A DNA stretch of 64,000 nucleotides, taken from positions 806,001 through 870,000 of the forward strand of contig NC_089246.1 in NCBI RefSeq assembly GCF_000512585.2. The letters are read 5' to 3'. The notes under the pieces are model-generated. The model ran no database searches. It was not told the origin of the DNA and was given only the letters and a program-made list of their open reading frames with translations. Positions 10,218 to 20,748 of the stretch are shown here, piece by piece; within the stretch, counting starts at the first letter, position 1; every line of letters begins with the position of its first letter. Source of the stretch: Kwoniella bestiolae CBS 10118 (Eukaryota > Basidiomycota > Tremellomycetes > Tremellales > Cryptococcaceae). The translations under genes and the position numbers were made by a program.

Positions 10218-11249
10218 ATGCCACCTGAACCAAACAGTGTCGACTCCTCACTATATTCCCAGAGCGAGGTTGTCCGATCGATTGCACCCCTTGACGAAGT
10301 CATGATCCCAAACTATGAAAATACCTTTGCCAGCACGATCGACAAACTTGGTGAAGCCTTCATCAACAACCTGAAAACTCGCGCAGATCCACACATCTAC
10401 TCGGACATTTTGGCGGAGCTTGATTCCGGAAAGGATCAAGATGCTCCCCTTGAGAAGGATGCTTATCTCAAACAGAACTTCATAGAGGGTCTAAGTAAGC
10501 CATCGTCTGATCATATCAAGAGTGAAGTCGCCAAAGTTTTCCAAATCCAACAGGCTGGGGACATTCCATCGGGCTTTCGCAAAATACAGACCTACCTACC
10601 CTCCGAGATTACTGTGGAAAACTCGTGGGGTCCTTACAATGTTCCCGGTACAAGCGTCGAGGAGGGCAAAACCAAGAATGGGTATAAATGCACTTATAAA
10701 TGGTCCACCCCTGAATGTTCGACCATCCAGATCGTAGATAGATTCTATCGTCCATTATTCAAACCAGACAGCGATATCAACAAGGCATTGTCAATGGCAG
10801 AAACCAAAAGGACCATCAAGATCCGTGAGATCCTCCTCAATTCGGCCTCTGAATCAGTTCAAGCTCTTATTGATGCTCTTCCTGAAGAAAAGGCCACGCT
10901 CAAGGCAAATATGAATGGCTGGAATTCGGAGATCCAAACGAACAGGTGGTTGACGGATGCACTTGATGATGATATTTCGACTATGATTTTGGAAAAAGCG
11001 CAGAAAGGTCTGTCGGGACTGGATGATCCCACCAGCTTACAGTTGGTAGCAACCTGGGAGAGTGAGGGGGTCAAGGGATTTCCAGAGGACATTCTGACAT
11101 TGACATACGTGGACAGCAAGGAAACTCCGACTCATCTGAATTGGTTCGCCGATATTGAAAGGCCAAGCACAAAAGCCTTTGAGCTTTCGGACCTCGTGCC
11201 TTCGAGAAAACGAAGGATGCCTCGTCGTTCTCATGGTCAAGTCAATTGA
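10218..11249 (+). CDS. Orphan family member 2 (P2)
   Basis: Single-exon ORF. The start at 10218 (MPPEPNS) avoids overlap with the divergent relic; 10146 is the first in-frame Met. It gives 343 residues with no signal peptide or membrane span, and a basic C-terminus (SRKRRMPRR) that could act as a nuclear signal. It is the closest relative of P1 in the window: both have an N-terminal helical region, a central GY--TY-WS segment, a WL-(D/E)AL core and a terminal beta-like segment with a YVDS/YADS motif. No known domain was recognised. The protein is charged, rich in Lys, Asp and Glu, and looks intact. The function is unknown and I do not propose one. Confidence 0.75.
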   Translation: MPPEPNSVDSSLYSQSEVVRSIAPLDEVMIPNYENTFASTIDKLGEAFINNLKTRADPHIYSDILAELDSGKDQDAPLEKDAYLKQNFIEGLSKPSSDHIKSEVAKVFQIQQAGDIPSGFRKIQTYLPSEITVENSWGPYNVPGTSVEEGKTKNGYKCTYKWSTPECSTIQIVDRFYRPLFKPDSDINKALSMAETKRTIKIREILLNSASESVQALIDALPEEKATLKANMNGWNSEIQTNRWLTDALDDDISTMILEKAQKGLSGLDDPTSLQLVATWESEGVKGFPEDILTLTYVDSKETPTHLNWFADIERPSTKAFELSDLVPSRKRRMPRRSHGQVN

Positions 11250-11550
11250 CCCAGATGTATGCATCGTTCATCGTGTAATCATGGGGCGTACCCTTTCAAA
11301 TCGTACATCCCGACCGAAAGTCAGCGGTGGCAAGATTTCGATGAGAAGTGAAAGGATGTTCTAATGTGTTGTGAGCTTGCGAACGTGAAGCTGAAGCTAA
11401 AACGACTGGAATGTCTACTATTTCACAATCACTACAGTGGTCCTCTCTCTCCTGTGACTTGTCCTGGTCTTCGGGCCATCTTGCTAGAGTAAGGATGTGC
11501 CATATTGAGCTTATCCAATGCGCGTGAACCGCTGTTGACCGAGATCATCC

Positions 11551-12846
11551 TCATTCGGGTCGCTCGCAACCACCATCAAGCAGATACCTGAACTTGTCGG
11601 GACTTTCTTTGAGTGCGATGGGGACGTGGTTGAATGAGTCTGCTTTACGAGGTCTACCGGATTGAGCGATGAAATCTTTGAATGTGAACGCTTCCTATCA
11701 GATTAAAAGGTCATTTAGCCAACTTGAAAACCTTTTCCTTTTTTAGCTTAAGGACAGTCATGTACTCACTGGGAACATATCGAAAGGATCCCTCCCTTCG
11801 CAAACAGTCTTCCTCAACTTCTTAGGCTCCAACAACCCCTTATGCCTCACTCTATCATTATGACTATACCCTAACATCTTCGCTCGTATCTCAGATATCG
11901 TTGCGAAGCAGAAAGAGCAATGCCAGCCGGAACCACCTAGGAGATCGTTACTTGCTCTTCCATGATTATACGCCAGGGAATCTATGGTGTCGTATCTTAC
12001 AATTTTCGGTCGGTAGTATCCTCCGTCATTCAGTGGGAACTGGAAAGTATAGCGATAATTGTCGACATTGAGATGTAAAGGTGAGGGGATTGACGAGCAT
12101 GTTCGGAGAAGTTGTAATGTCTGACGTGAGATTATTTCATCTACATCCGATTGAATGATCATATCGCCCTTTCTAATTTCTCCACTGTTTGCTAAATTCC
12201 TCAGTTCGTTCCCTATCTTCGTTCGTTGTTTGATCTCGTTATCGAATGATCCAACCGGTAGATTTGCTTCGAAATCTGTAATAAGGTGATACTCGATTTT
12301 ACTCTCTGGTATGAAGTCGAATTCATGTCGATTATCGAGGAAATAGGTACGTTTGGGTTGCCCGGAGAACGTCATATTCGATTCTACTATCAGGAATTTG
12401 GACACGTATGGTTCATACTCCCTCATTCGGATCTCCAACATATCTAGTTCACTTGAGAATAAGATGGCATCAATAAGTTTTGGTGGTTCCGGATCTCGTG
12501 CAGTTCTAACATCCCAACCGTGGAGCTGACACCATTTCCTCCTCACTTCTGCATCTTTCAAATCACCAGGTGGTGGATACTGCGTTATATAATTCCAACC
12601 TCCCTCGGGCGTATCCCATAGAGGTCTGAGTATGTATCCAATATCCCTCTTCCATGTGCCCAGCGTTCCGCTCAGATAAGCGTACAAGATGAGGAGGAGA
12701 GTGATTCCGAATAGGTACGAGGTGATCTTCTTTTTGAATACTTTCTTGGGCCAAGACCAACCGTATTTTGAGGGCGGGGTGAAAGCTGAACCTCCTCTCT
12801 TGTGCTTGAACCGACCGGACTCTACATCGAATGCGGATGATGGCAT
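11551..12846 (-). CDS. GT17 N-acetylglucosaminyltransferase-like type II membrane protein
   Basis: Two exons, complement(11551..11694, 11770..12846), with GTGAGT donor and TAG acceptor, giving 406 residues. A basic cytoplasmic N-terminus (KKVFKKK) precedes one membrane segment at about residues 42-58, typical of a Golgi type II enzyme. The luminal domain matches glycosyltransferase family 17, the family of the mammalian bisecting GlcNAc transferase MGAT3: DAILFSSELDMLEIRM, VESNMTFSGQPK, QSDVDEI (the probable metal-binding DxD) and a terminal GGSGWHCSFCF block. The second exon supplies the conserved end (HVPIALKESPDKFRYLLDGG), so the splice is well supported. Fungal GT17 acceptors are not well known; substrate is left open. 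The 5' leader holds three tandem 8-bp repeats. Confidence 0.88.
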
Positions 12847-12900
12847 GGTAAGAGCAGCGAGTTTTTACTGATAATCCATGGTCGATTGTGATGTTGATGT

Positions 12901-12924
12901 GAGCTGATGAGCTGATGAGCTGAT
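12901..12924. repeat. Short tandem repeat, 8-bp unit x3
   Basis: Three perfect copies of GAGCTGAT upstream of the GT17 start codon. Confidence 0.9.
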
Positions 12925-13504
12925 GTTATCGATGATACAGTATATGACATTCCACTTCATCGGAGATGCCAAGGTGGAGGAGGGAGGGTTAACGCGTAAC
13001 ATTGCTAGTATCATCTTGAACTGTACCAAAGGTATCCGTATCATTCACTAGGCACAGAACAGAACAAAAGGTACCATCAAACACCAGCTCGCCCAGATCA
13101 AGTTATTTATCTGCTACTCCCACCTATACCCCAAGGATCGGATCCGTTACGTAAGGCGCTAATACCACGGGATCCGACAAGTCAAGTATACAGCTCCGTC
13201 GGAAATTCTTCGTCCTTGTTGTGCCGTGCTTTGTCGTGTGTGAGAGAGGGATGTCTGACCGCAGGCCATAGTATGGTCCACTTGATGTGTACTGAATCCA
13301 CTCTAATGAGCTTGGTACCACTATATATCCACTAATAAGCATGCCAAGCTAAAGATTCGATCACTTCCCATGTCATAGCTCGGTCTAAAGTTGTGACACC
13401 GAGAATGTCGGGCATACCTGCAAATGCGTGTGAAAGGAGACTACTGGTAAACTGAAGCTGTGCTCTCACATACTTTCTCTCGCCCACTCCTACATGCGTC
13501 CATC

Positions 13505-13511
13505 TATATAA
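13505..13511 (+). promoter_or_regulatory. TATA box of SDR copy 1
   Basis: TATATAA lies 80 bp upstream of the ATG at 13591. The paralogous gene has the same heptamer about 107 bp upstream of its ATG, so the promoter was probably duplicated with the gene. Confidence 0.55.
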
Positions 13512-13590
13512 ACACCTTGCGATTTCGGGTTTGGAACTTTCCTTGACACAAGACATCGATATCACATCCTCTCGAGTACTCATCGCGGCA

Positions 13591-14969
13591 ATGGCCCAGA
13601 TCATTGAAACGTTTCGACAGGTTTTTCCTGGTGAGTGTATCATTGAGGGATCTTCAAACCGATGATGGCCTGACTCGTTCGTGCCCAGGCAAGCCTACCT
13701 GGTCAATTGATGACTTACCTGACCAAAGCGGACGAGTAGTCATTGTGACTGGAGGAAACACTGGAATTGGCAAATCACTGAGTGAGGCTTTGTAACAGAA
13801 GAATGCGAAAGTGAGTACCGACTTTACTACCCAATTGACCTTTACTGTCGTTGATCGGAACACCACTAAATTAGCCCGACTGACTTATGACTATACTGTG
13901 ACAGGTATACCTGCTAGCAAGATCTGAGGATAAAGCTCTCGCCGCTATTGAAGATCTCAAGCAAAAGACCAACAAATCTGATATACACTTCATCAAGCTG
14001 GATTTAGCTGACTTAACCTCGATTAAGCAATCGGTTAAAGAGTTCACAGAGTGAGTATGACAGTCACTTCGGACCTTCCCTTCCCTTTCCTCAATCTCTT
14101 TCCACTTCGCTAATGGCAAGACCGTACGTTTATTCCAGTAAGGAGTCCCAACTCCATGTCCTATTCAACAACGCTGGAGTCATGTTCACCCCAAACGGGA
14201 GCAAAACACCCCAAGGATGGGAGATGCAACTGGGTACCAATGTTCTCGGACCAATCCTCCTCACTCAGCTACTCCTACCTACCCTCATAGCCACCGCCCA
14301 AGAATGCTCAGGAGAAGCGAAAGAAAAAGGATCCAACATCGTTAGAATAGTCAACACGAGCAGTATGGGAAACATCGCCTATGCTCCTTCCAAAGGCGGG
14401 TTCGAGTGGTCCGACCCGAACCTGGGATTCAAGGATACTCAACACTCTTATGGGCAATCAAAATTCGTCAATGTTGCACATGCGGATCACCTGTCTAGGA
14501 AATACGGTGATCAGGGGATCAGCGCGCATTCTCTAAATCCTGGGACGATTGACTCGGATCTCGCTAGGCATGCGAGCGGATTATTCAACCTTCTAGTCGT
14601 AGGTTCACCCCCCTTTTTCAACCGACAGAATGTGAGACGTAAATGAACTAACGATGGATTGCAATGCGTTAGAAACCGACCCTCTACCCTGTCGAATTTG
14701 GACGACTCAACTCACTCTGGGCGGGGCTTACTGTCGAAGCTGGCAGACCAGAAGAGAATGGGAGCTATTATGTCCCATGGGGAAGGAAGGGCAAACCCAA
14801 TTCTGCAATCAAAGATATTGATAATGTGGAAAAGATGTAAGTACTTCAAATCTTCCACTCACACTTCTCCGAACGCCAGTTGAATTCGGTATGTGGATTG
14901 ACGCGACCAACGCCCTTCCTCATCTCTAGTGTCGCTTGGGCCGAAGAGCAAGTCGCTCCTTTTGCGTGA
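13591..14969 (+). pseudogene. Short-chain dehydrogenase copy 1, with nonsense codon
   Basis: Tandem paralogue of SDR copy 2, with the same exon order. The first exon (13591-13630) encodes MAQIIETFRQVFPG. The second carries the cofactor motif TGGNTGIGKSL, but at 13793-13795 it reads TAA where copy 2 has a TTG Leu codon in the aligned EALLEKN. Everything downstream remains well preserved: NNAG motif, SYGQSKFVNVAHA with the catalytic Tyr and Lys, and a C-terminus AWAEEQVAPFA identical to copy 2. The donor after 14600 (GTTCAC) is weak compared with the GTGAGT of copy 2. Either a recent pseudogene or a gene needing stop readthrough. The alternative donor at the stop (TTT|GTAACA) puts the next exon out of frame. 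The substrate is unknown; the family reduces or oxidises small carbonyls and alcohols with NAD(P). Confidence 0.75.
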
Positions 14970-15463
14970 AGTCGCCTGCCAAGTGCTAGCATGTGTCTGT
15001 ACGGACTAGTCAGCTGTCGAGCTTATGACGGATCGGAGTACTATATCACGTATTGGTATCAATTTATGTATCTCCTTCAGAGCCGTGTATCCTAGTCAGA
15101 CCATAGAGCAAGGCACGGAAGCAAGTCAGAGGCTAGACATTTGACTTATGATGCATACGTTGCCAATTTGCCTTATCATCCCTAAAGTCACCAGATCATC
15201 TCCGCTCCCCGTCGGTCCACAAGGTTCGGAGCCTGGGGATCGGTCATTGACCATTTTATCATTTGATGGTCATTCATATAAAAACACATGCGTTTGCGTC
15301 TGGTATCGTCACCGGGCGCCGCACACTACGGTATTGCTTTTGTTTATGCCTATATAAGGAGAGGGCTCAACCGGTGCTGCAAACTCCTATTTTGTGAATC
15401 CCGCTCGAGCTGACATGCGAGGTATACAGTATTTCAAAGACCTGGCGTTGAATCGCACTCATC
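14970..15463. other. Intergenic region between the two SDR copies
   Basis: This contains the promoter of SDR copy 2. No other gene is seen. Confidence 0.5.
15351..15357 (+). promoter_or_regulatory. TATA box of SDR copy 2
   Basis: TATATAA lies 107 bp upstream of the ATG at 15464, in a setting similar to copy 1. Confidence 0.55.
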
Positions 15464-16895
15464 ATGTCTGGTTTCGCCACTATATTCCGACAGTTCTTTC
15501 CGTGTAAGTATCTTCGCTTGCGGAGCAGACCGTGCGTCCGCATATAATCTGACGAAGGCATAAGCTGAGGCGCAGCGAAACAGCACAGCCAACATGGAGC
15601 GTCGAGGATTTGCCTGACCAGACCGGCAGAGTAGCTATCGTCACTGGAGGGAATACTGGCATTGGTAAATACCTTTGTGAAGCGTTATTGGAAAAGAATG
15701 CAACTGTAAGCACAATCAGTTCGATAAGAGGCCAATAAACGTGGAATGGATTCATGTTGATATAGATTCACTTCAACTCGAATACTTAGGTCTATCTTTT
15801 GGCCAGATCGGAAGAGAAAGCCCTTGCTGCCATAGAAGATCTGAAGAGCAAGACCAATAGATCAAACATCCACTTCATTAGACTCGATCTGGCTGATCTG
15901 TCCACTATCAAGCAAACGGTAACTGAATTCACGAAGTGGGTGCTGTTTAGCTATCAAAAATCGTTCGGCACAGCTTGAGAGGGTAGCTTGTGTTGGTGTC
16001 AAGCTCCCCAGCTGACGGGTGATACATCGACCCTAGTATGGAGATTCGACTGGATCTTCTGTTCAATAATGCAGGCGTCCAGAACCCTCCCAACGGCAGC
16101 AAGACCGTACAAGGATGGGATCTGCAATTAGGGGTTAACGCTCTCGGGCCGATCCTTTTAACAAGCCTACTTCTTCCCACTTTACTTGACACGGCAAAGC
16201 GACACAACAACGAAGGGTTCAACAATGTCAGAATAATCAATACTAGCAGTGTAGCTCATGTGCTCCTGGCGCCGAAGGGTGGGCTGAATTGGGAAGATCC
16301 GAACCTAGGTTTCAAAGATGCCAATGCAGCTTACGGTCAATCCAAGTTTGTCAACGTTGCGCATGCGGTCCATTTTGCTCGAACTTATGGGGATAGAGGT
16401 CTAAGCTGTCATGCTATCAATCCTGGAAACATACAATCAGAATTGATGAGACATAGATCCTGGACAATGCAGGTCATGACCGTGAGTGTGTCTCTACAGT
16501 ATGTTGGGGAACACATAAGCTATGGTGTGCCTGGTTGAACGATCAGTATGGGAATGCCTTCGTACTGAAAGGAGAAACACTTAACCTTCACACAGAGACC
16601 TATTCTGTGGCCGATCGAATACGGAACTTTGAGTGCTTTGTGGGCCGGGTTGTCCCTTGAAGCCGGGAAGCAAGAACAGAATGGGAGCTACTATATCCCA
16701 TGGGGAAGGAAAGGCGAACCCAATCCTGCAATCAAAGACACCAAGCACGTAGAAAGGATGTAAGTACCGTACCTCGCATCCAGACAAGTCGAACATTTCC
16801 TGTTGAGATCACATCTCTGCTTTTTGATGGATGAGCTCATCCCCTTCTTCTGCAGCATCGCTTGGGCTGAAGAACAAGTTGCTCCTTTTGCTTGA
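15464..16895 (+). CDS. Short-chain dehydrogenase/reductase copy 2 (intact)
   Basis: NAD(P)-dependent oxidoreductase of the SDR superfamily, fungal retinol-dehydrogenase-like group. Six exons: 15464-15503, 15584-15705, 15790-15935, 16037-16481, 16596-16759, 16856-16895, which close at 318 residues. Landmarks in order: cofactor motif TGGNTGIG near residue 30, LLARSEEKA after the first strand pair, LDLADLSTIK, LLFNNAGV, INTSSVAH (catalytic Ser region), AYGQSKFVNVAHA (Tyr-x3-Lys active site), and NPGNIQSE. The C-terminal half contains NGSYYIPWGRKGEPN, which copy 1 shares in nearly the same form. No signal peptide or obvious membrane anchor, so cytosolic. The preceding gene is its disabled tandem duplicate; the pair sits between orphan genes. 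Substrate not deducible. Confidence 0.9.
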
Positions 16896-17258
16896 TGCTT
16901 CTAGGGGCGGAGCTCGCCTTGAGATCCATGATTGCAGTGGAGAGATTTCCATAATGTAGTTCAGTGGAGAAATGCACTGTTATAAGTTAGCGAGATGTGT
17001 ATGTACTTTGACTCTTTTGCACGCGGACGTCGAAACTTCGGGTGGTAGCTAGTCTTCCGTCCATTATCACAGCACCGTCAGACCCAGCCAGATAACTCTA
17101 ACGGGAAGCGGTGTCTTGTGGTGGTGGCGAATGCTGTCCGCCAGAAGTGAATCTCGCCAGGAAAGGACGTCATTAGCGATCATCGAGATAACTTTCTAAT
17201 CTTTTTTTAGACTGACTTCGACTGACACAATTTTCGAGGAGTACGCTGCACGGATCAC
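16896..17258. other. Intergenic region, no gene seen
   Basis: No supported ORF or repeat. Confidence 0.4.
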
Positions 17259-17316
17259 ATGGCTGTTCCGAAGCGGAACAATATGTCGCTCGGGAATACA
17301 CCTACTGGATGCTACA

Positions 17317-18102
17317 GAAGCCTGTTAGACTTCAAGGCGAAGTGCAAGACTGGCTTGTCTGCTTGTAACAGGGACACGGGAAGCAGAGGATGATCCCACC
17401 GGGGATTTCTGGAGGACACGAAATTGTGATCCAGGATCAGCACAGGCAAGGCTTCTGCAGATTACCGATGACCTGGCACAATATTTGGATACAAACGTGA
17501 GAGTTAAGATCCGCAAAATTTGCGAAACATCTACCACCACGTTGTTGCGGTCCGCTGTCTCCAAGCACGTATACGACGACCCAAAACAATCCAGCGAGGA
17601 CATGTTGAGCCAGAAACTCCGTTTCCATGCCGGGATGATGAAGCTGGACCTGAATGGCAGTATCGGACGATACCTCTCGCTCCAGGTGCGGATAGGTGAT
17701 CCCAGTGACTGTTTACCAGTCGAGAATCTGCGTATCCCTTGCTTCCCTTTTTACAAAGATGGTGAGATTGCCTCTTCGACCATGGAACAAGAGAAGGAAT
17801 CTGTTCCCAATGTTATAACTCGCCTTGAGACGGAAGTGGAGGCAGATTTGAAGGCTTTGACTCACTCAAAGGGCATCTCTGAGAATCAACACCGGGTTCT
17901 TTCTCGAGATGATCTCCCAGGGATAGCTGATATGACAAAAATTCAGCCTTTCTGGAAACAGGAAGCGACGGAGAGATTGACAGACTTCCTCAACGCTAGA
18001 CACGCGAAGGGCCTCAGTGGTCACGGAATCGTCAAGGATATCTGCCTATCTGTGGTTCCAGGAGTGAATACGTGGGGCGATCCGACTCTCAGTCTAGCCT
18101 GA
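17317..18102 (+). pseudogene. Orphan family member 3 (P3), probably degraded
   Basis: An open frame runs from a stop at about 17314 to 18102 but has no ATG before 17485. The coding-looking sequence clearly begins earlier (in-frame DDPTGDFWRTR, then ARLLQITDDLAQYLD). A Met-initiated frame from 17259 enters the area one base out of phase, suggesting a frameshift or an unseen intron. The body matches the orphan family: DDLAQYL near the start, and IQPFWKQEATERLTDF followed by AKGLSG, against IQTNRWLTDALDDDIS and QKGLSG in P2. The C-terminus stops about 50 residues earlier than in P1 and P2. I call it a truncated paralogue; a functional shorter protein starting at 17485 cannot be excluded. Confidence 0.5.
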
Positions 18103-19521
18103 AGCTCCAGAAATAGTGGAGCAAAAGATATCTTTGCAGGAACCGATAAGCCCGACGCCAATAACTTGAACAAACACAATACTATGTCAATTTACGAAAG
18201 GTCTAAAGGCGCACTTTTAATGCCCGGCCTCCAGTGCCACATCGTAGCAAATCAAGTTCACACTCACGTTAATAATTGGATACTGTTCATACTGTATTTA
18301 TCCTGCCAATGCATATAATCTACACCCATTGCACGTTGTGTGTTTGTCCGTATGTCCTTCCCAGCTTGAATCCGAGACTAGTGCTTTCTATCGAGACCTC
18401 CCGGTCTACAGTATACTGTACCGGGGAGGACAGAAACATTCGACGAATGGGTTGTGAACGTCTTGAATGTGCATCTCCGGATGGGCAAAGAGTTTACGGG
18501 CGCATAGGATGATCTTTGAATCCACATATGTGTCCCCCGGAGAGCGAAATGATGGTTGCATTCCACACCTTGAGCTTCCAAAGGCTCAAACCAGGCAAGA
18601 AACTTCAAAACACCCTTACCATAGTAATCGAGGCATCAGCTTACTGCGTCTTTTGGGAAAGCACCTGGAAAAACTGTCTCGTCTCATGCTCTTATTTCGA
18701 ACTTTGGGAGATGGCTGAGCTAGCATCCTTTAAGTGCCTCCTGAGAGCGTCGATGAGGAGCAGTTTTGACCACCACTCAAAGGACCAAACGATGCTCAAT
18801 ACTACGAGGTAGGGGATGAAACATGGTCTGTCGACGTTGTTACTCCTGAGCCATGTCGGGCTCTTCAAGTGTCACCACATGTCTCGGTGTCTTTTATGAT
18901 CCCTGCCGTATCCGTAAACTCTGACAGGAGAACTGATTCTACGATGACCAGGCTCATCTCAATTTGATATTCTACAAACATAGAATTATGAAAAACTACA
19001 TCCCACCAAAGGCCAGTGATTTTCGACACTGCCACAGTGGACACATTTTGAGGTATTCGAGGTCTAAGCGGAGGCGACTGGCGCAATGTAAAATCGCCTC
19101 ATAAGCCTAACTCGATCTTGAGACGGTGAGACAGATCCTATAAGCAGGACATAAAGAAGCACCGTTCGCGCTTCAGATTGCATGCTTCAGCTCTTCGCTT
19201 CAACGGGTCTCGGTACAAAGGGCGAAATCCTTTCAATCTTCGGTCCTTGTCTCTTATAAAAGCGTCGCAGAGAAGGCATTCAGAAGCTTCGGGAGGTCTA
19301 GGCCCACAAATCGAGTCGATATCGAGGCCCTCGCTAGCAACCGAAGGCATGGAGCTGCATCATAGGCATTCAGTCTGTTTCAGAACAAGTACAAGTACGT
19401 CATAGGTGATAATCAGAAAACGCAAGACTTGTGTCGGAACAGTTATAAGAATCCACAGTAGATCAGCGCCATTTGATCTCATTCCAGCTCCACTTTATCC
19501 TCTTAAATCAACAAGATCAGC
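18103..19521. other. 1.4-kb region with no supported gene
   Basis: Several short overlapping ORFs on both strands (for example 18516-18812 plus and 18865-19086 minus) show no motif, no consistent splicing and no similarity to neighbours that I can see. It may hold decayed gene sequence. Confidence 0.4.
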
Positions 19522-20394
19522 ATGTTAGCGACAGAGCAAACAGCGAATGACAGCCAACAAGTCGTAACTCAGACAACAATGGCACAAGCGCAGAAGGAAT
19601 ATGAACAGGCGGCAAGGGATCTGAAAATTGCCATTCACCCTCTAGGCAACTATTTGAGATTCAAACAGCTTGAGCAGGACAGTGCCCAACAAGGAGAGAC
19701 TTTAGAGCACATCCTTGAGGCCAGGATCAGTGAAGGGAGCGTTTCACCTGGATCGGATGCCATCGATAGATATGATGGATTCGATGCCTGCCTATTCGAA
19801 GATGAGGCTGCAGTGTTGCCCACTGATAGAACGGACTCATGGTTTGAAGAGAAGACTGGCAAGATGCGATATGCTCGCAGATTCATTCCGAGGAATATCC
19901 ACTTACTACCTGGCGCGATCAGCCGAACGGAGGCTGATGTGATTTCGGAACTTCGAAGGGAGCTCAGGGAAACCCAGGAAACCAAGACGGTTGTGCAAAG
20001 CAAGCAGAAGACAACCAGTGACGGTGATCCATATACTGGGCACGATTACGATCTGAAGCGAGAGATTCATAATCTCAGTACGGCTGCTTGGTGTACAAAC
20101 TTCCTAGTGTTGAGTGAAAATTTCTCAGATTCCGCCTCTGAAAAGGTTGACCGACTTTCCCCGGAACAACTGCTGCACAATTGCCCACTCAATATACGAA
20201 CCTCTTCCGGTGAAACCGGGATCCTGGTCACTATCAGCAGCGTAAACAGTCTCTCTCAATATCAACCAAAACTGTTGAGCATTCCCCGATCCCAATGCGA
20301 ATTACTGGACTTTAACAATGAGGCTCGAGAGGGAAGTCGGGGCAAACGAGCTTTACGAAGACTCTGGTCCGGCTTCTCGAAGAAGAGTTGTTGA
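19522..20394 (+). CDS. Orphan family member 4 (P4), divergent
   Basis: Single-exon 290-residue ORF beginning MLATEQTANDSQ, rich in Gln and Glu, with no signal peptide or membrane span. No known domain. It resembles the orphan family weakly but in the expected order: REIHNLSTAAWCTNFL, then SASEKVDRLSPEQL, against EIQTNRWLTDAL and ILEKAQKGLSGL in P2, and a basic C-terminal tail (GKRALRRLWSGFSKK) like the basic tail of P2. The N-terminal half, including QAARDLKIAIHPLG and ISEGSVSPG, has no counterpart I can align. Membership is therefore inference. A TATA-like TTATAAG about 80 bp upstream fits a transcribed gene. Confidence 0.6.
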   Translation: MLATEQTANDSQQVVTQTTMAQAQKEYEQAARDLKIAIHPLGNYLRFKQLEQDSAQQGETLEHILEARISEGSVSPGSDAIDRYDGFDACLFEDEAAVLPTDRTDSWFEEKTGKMRYARRFIPRNIHLLPGAISRTEADVISELRRELRETQETKTVVQSKQKTTSDGDPYTGHDYDLKREIHNLSTAAWCTNFLVLSENFSDSASEKVDRLSPEQLLHNCPLNIRTSSGETGILVTISSVNSLSQYQPKLLSIPRSQCELLDFNNEAREGSRGKRALRRLWSGFSKKSC

Positions 20395-20748
20395 TATGGC
20401 AGCATGCAGATGTCCAATGGCACTCGTTATAGCCTCGTATACTGTCAAAAAGTGCAAATATAGTGAATGCATCCTGAGTGACGTGTAAAGAGCATTCAAT
20501 CACAACTGTACGATAGTTTATTGCCTCCCCCAGGAAGGTCTCTGCGATGTGCATGTTTAATTTCCGCCGGAACCAAACATTATCACTGAGATTAGCTCGG
20601 TTCTCATTTCGTGAACGATGATTCGCGCATTATTTGTGCGTATATTACCTTTCTTGATCACTCTCACAAATCATGAAATGGATCATCCACGTTCATGTCC
20701 TCTAGCTACTTTCATGCTGCATGTCTGCAGGACTAGGCGTTCTGAAAG
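20395..20748. other. Intergenic region, no gene seen
   Basis: This would hold the promoter of the SNF2 gene. No other feature is seen. Confidence 0.4.

Larger units (their letters stand above)
12847..13590. other. Divergent intergenic region between GT17 gene and SDR copy 1
   Basis: This includes the GT17 promoter with a short tandem repeat, and the TATA-containing promoter of SDR copy 1. No gene is seen inside it. Confidence 0.5.

Noticed and set aside
13593..16895. Part of a secondary-metabolite cluster (SDR plus glycosyltransferase plus MFS)
   Set aside because: There is no backbone synthase or regulator, and the GT17 enzyme is a glycoprotein type, so co-location is not evidence of a pathway.
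18516..18812. 98-codon ORF in the 18-19 kb gap as a fifth orphan member
   Set aside because: It does not contain the WL-(D/E)AL core or other shared segments.
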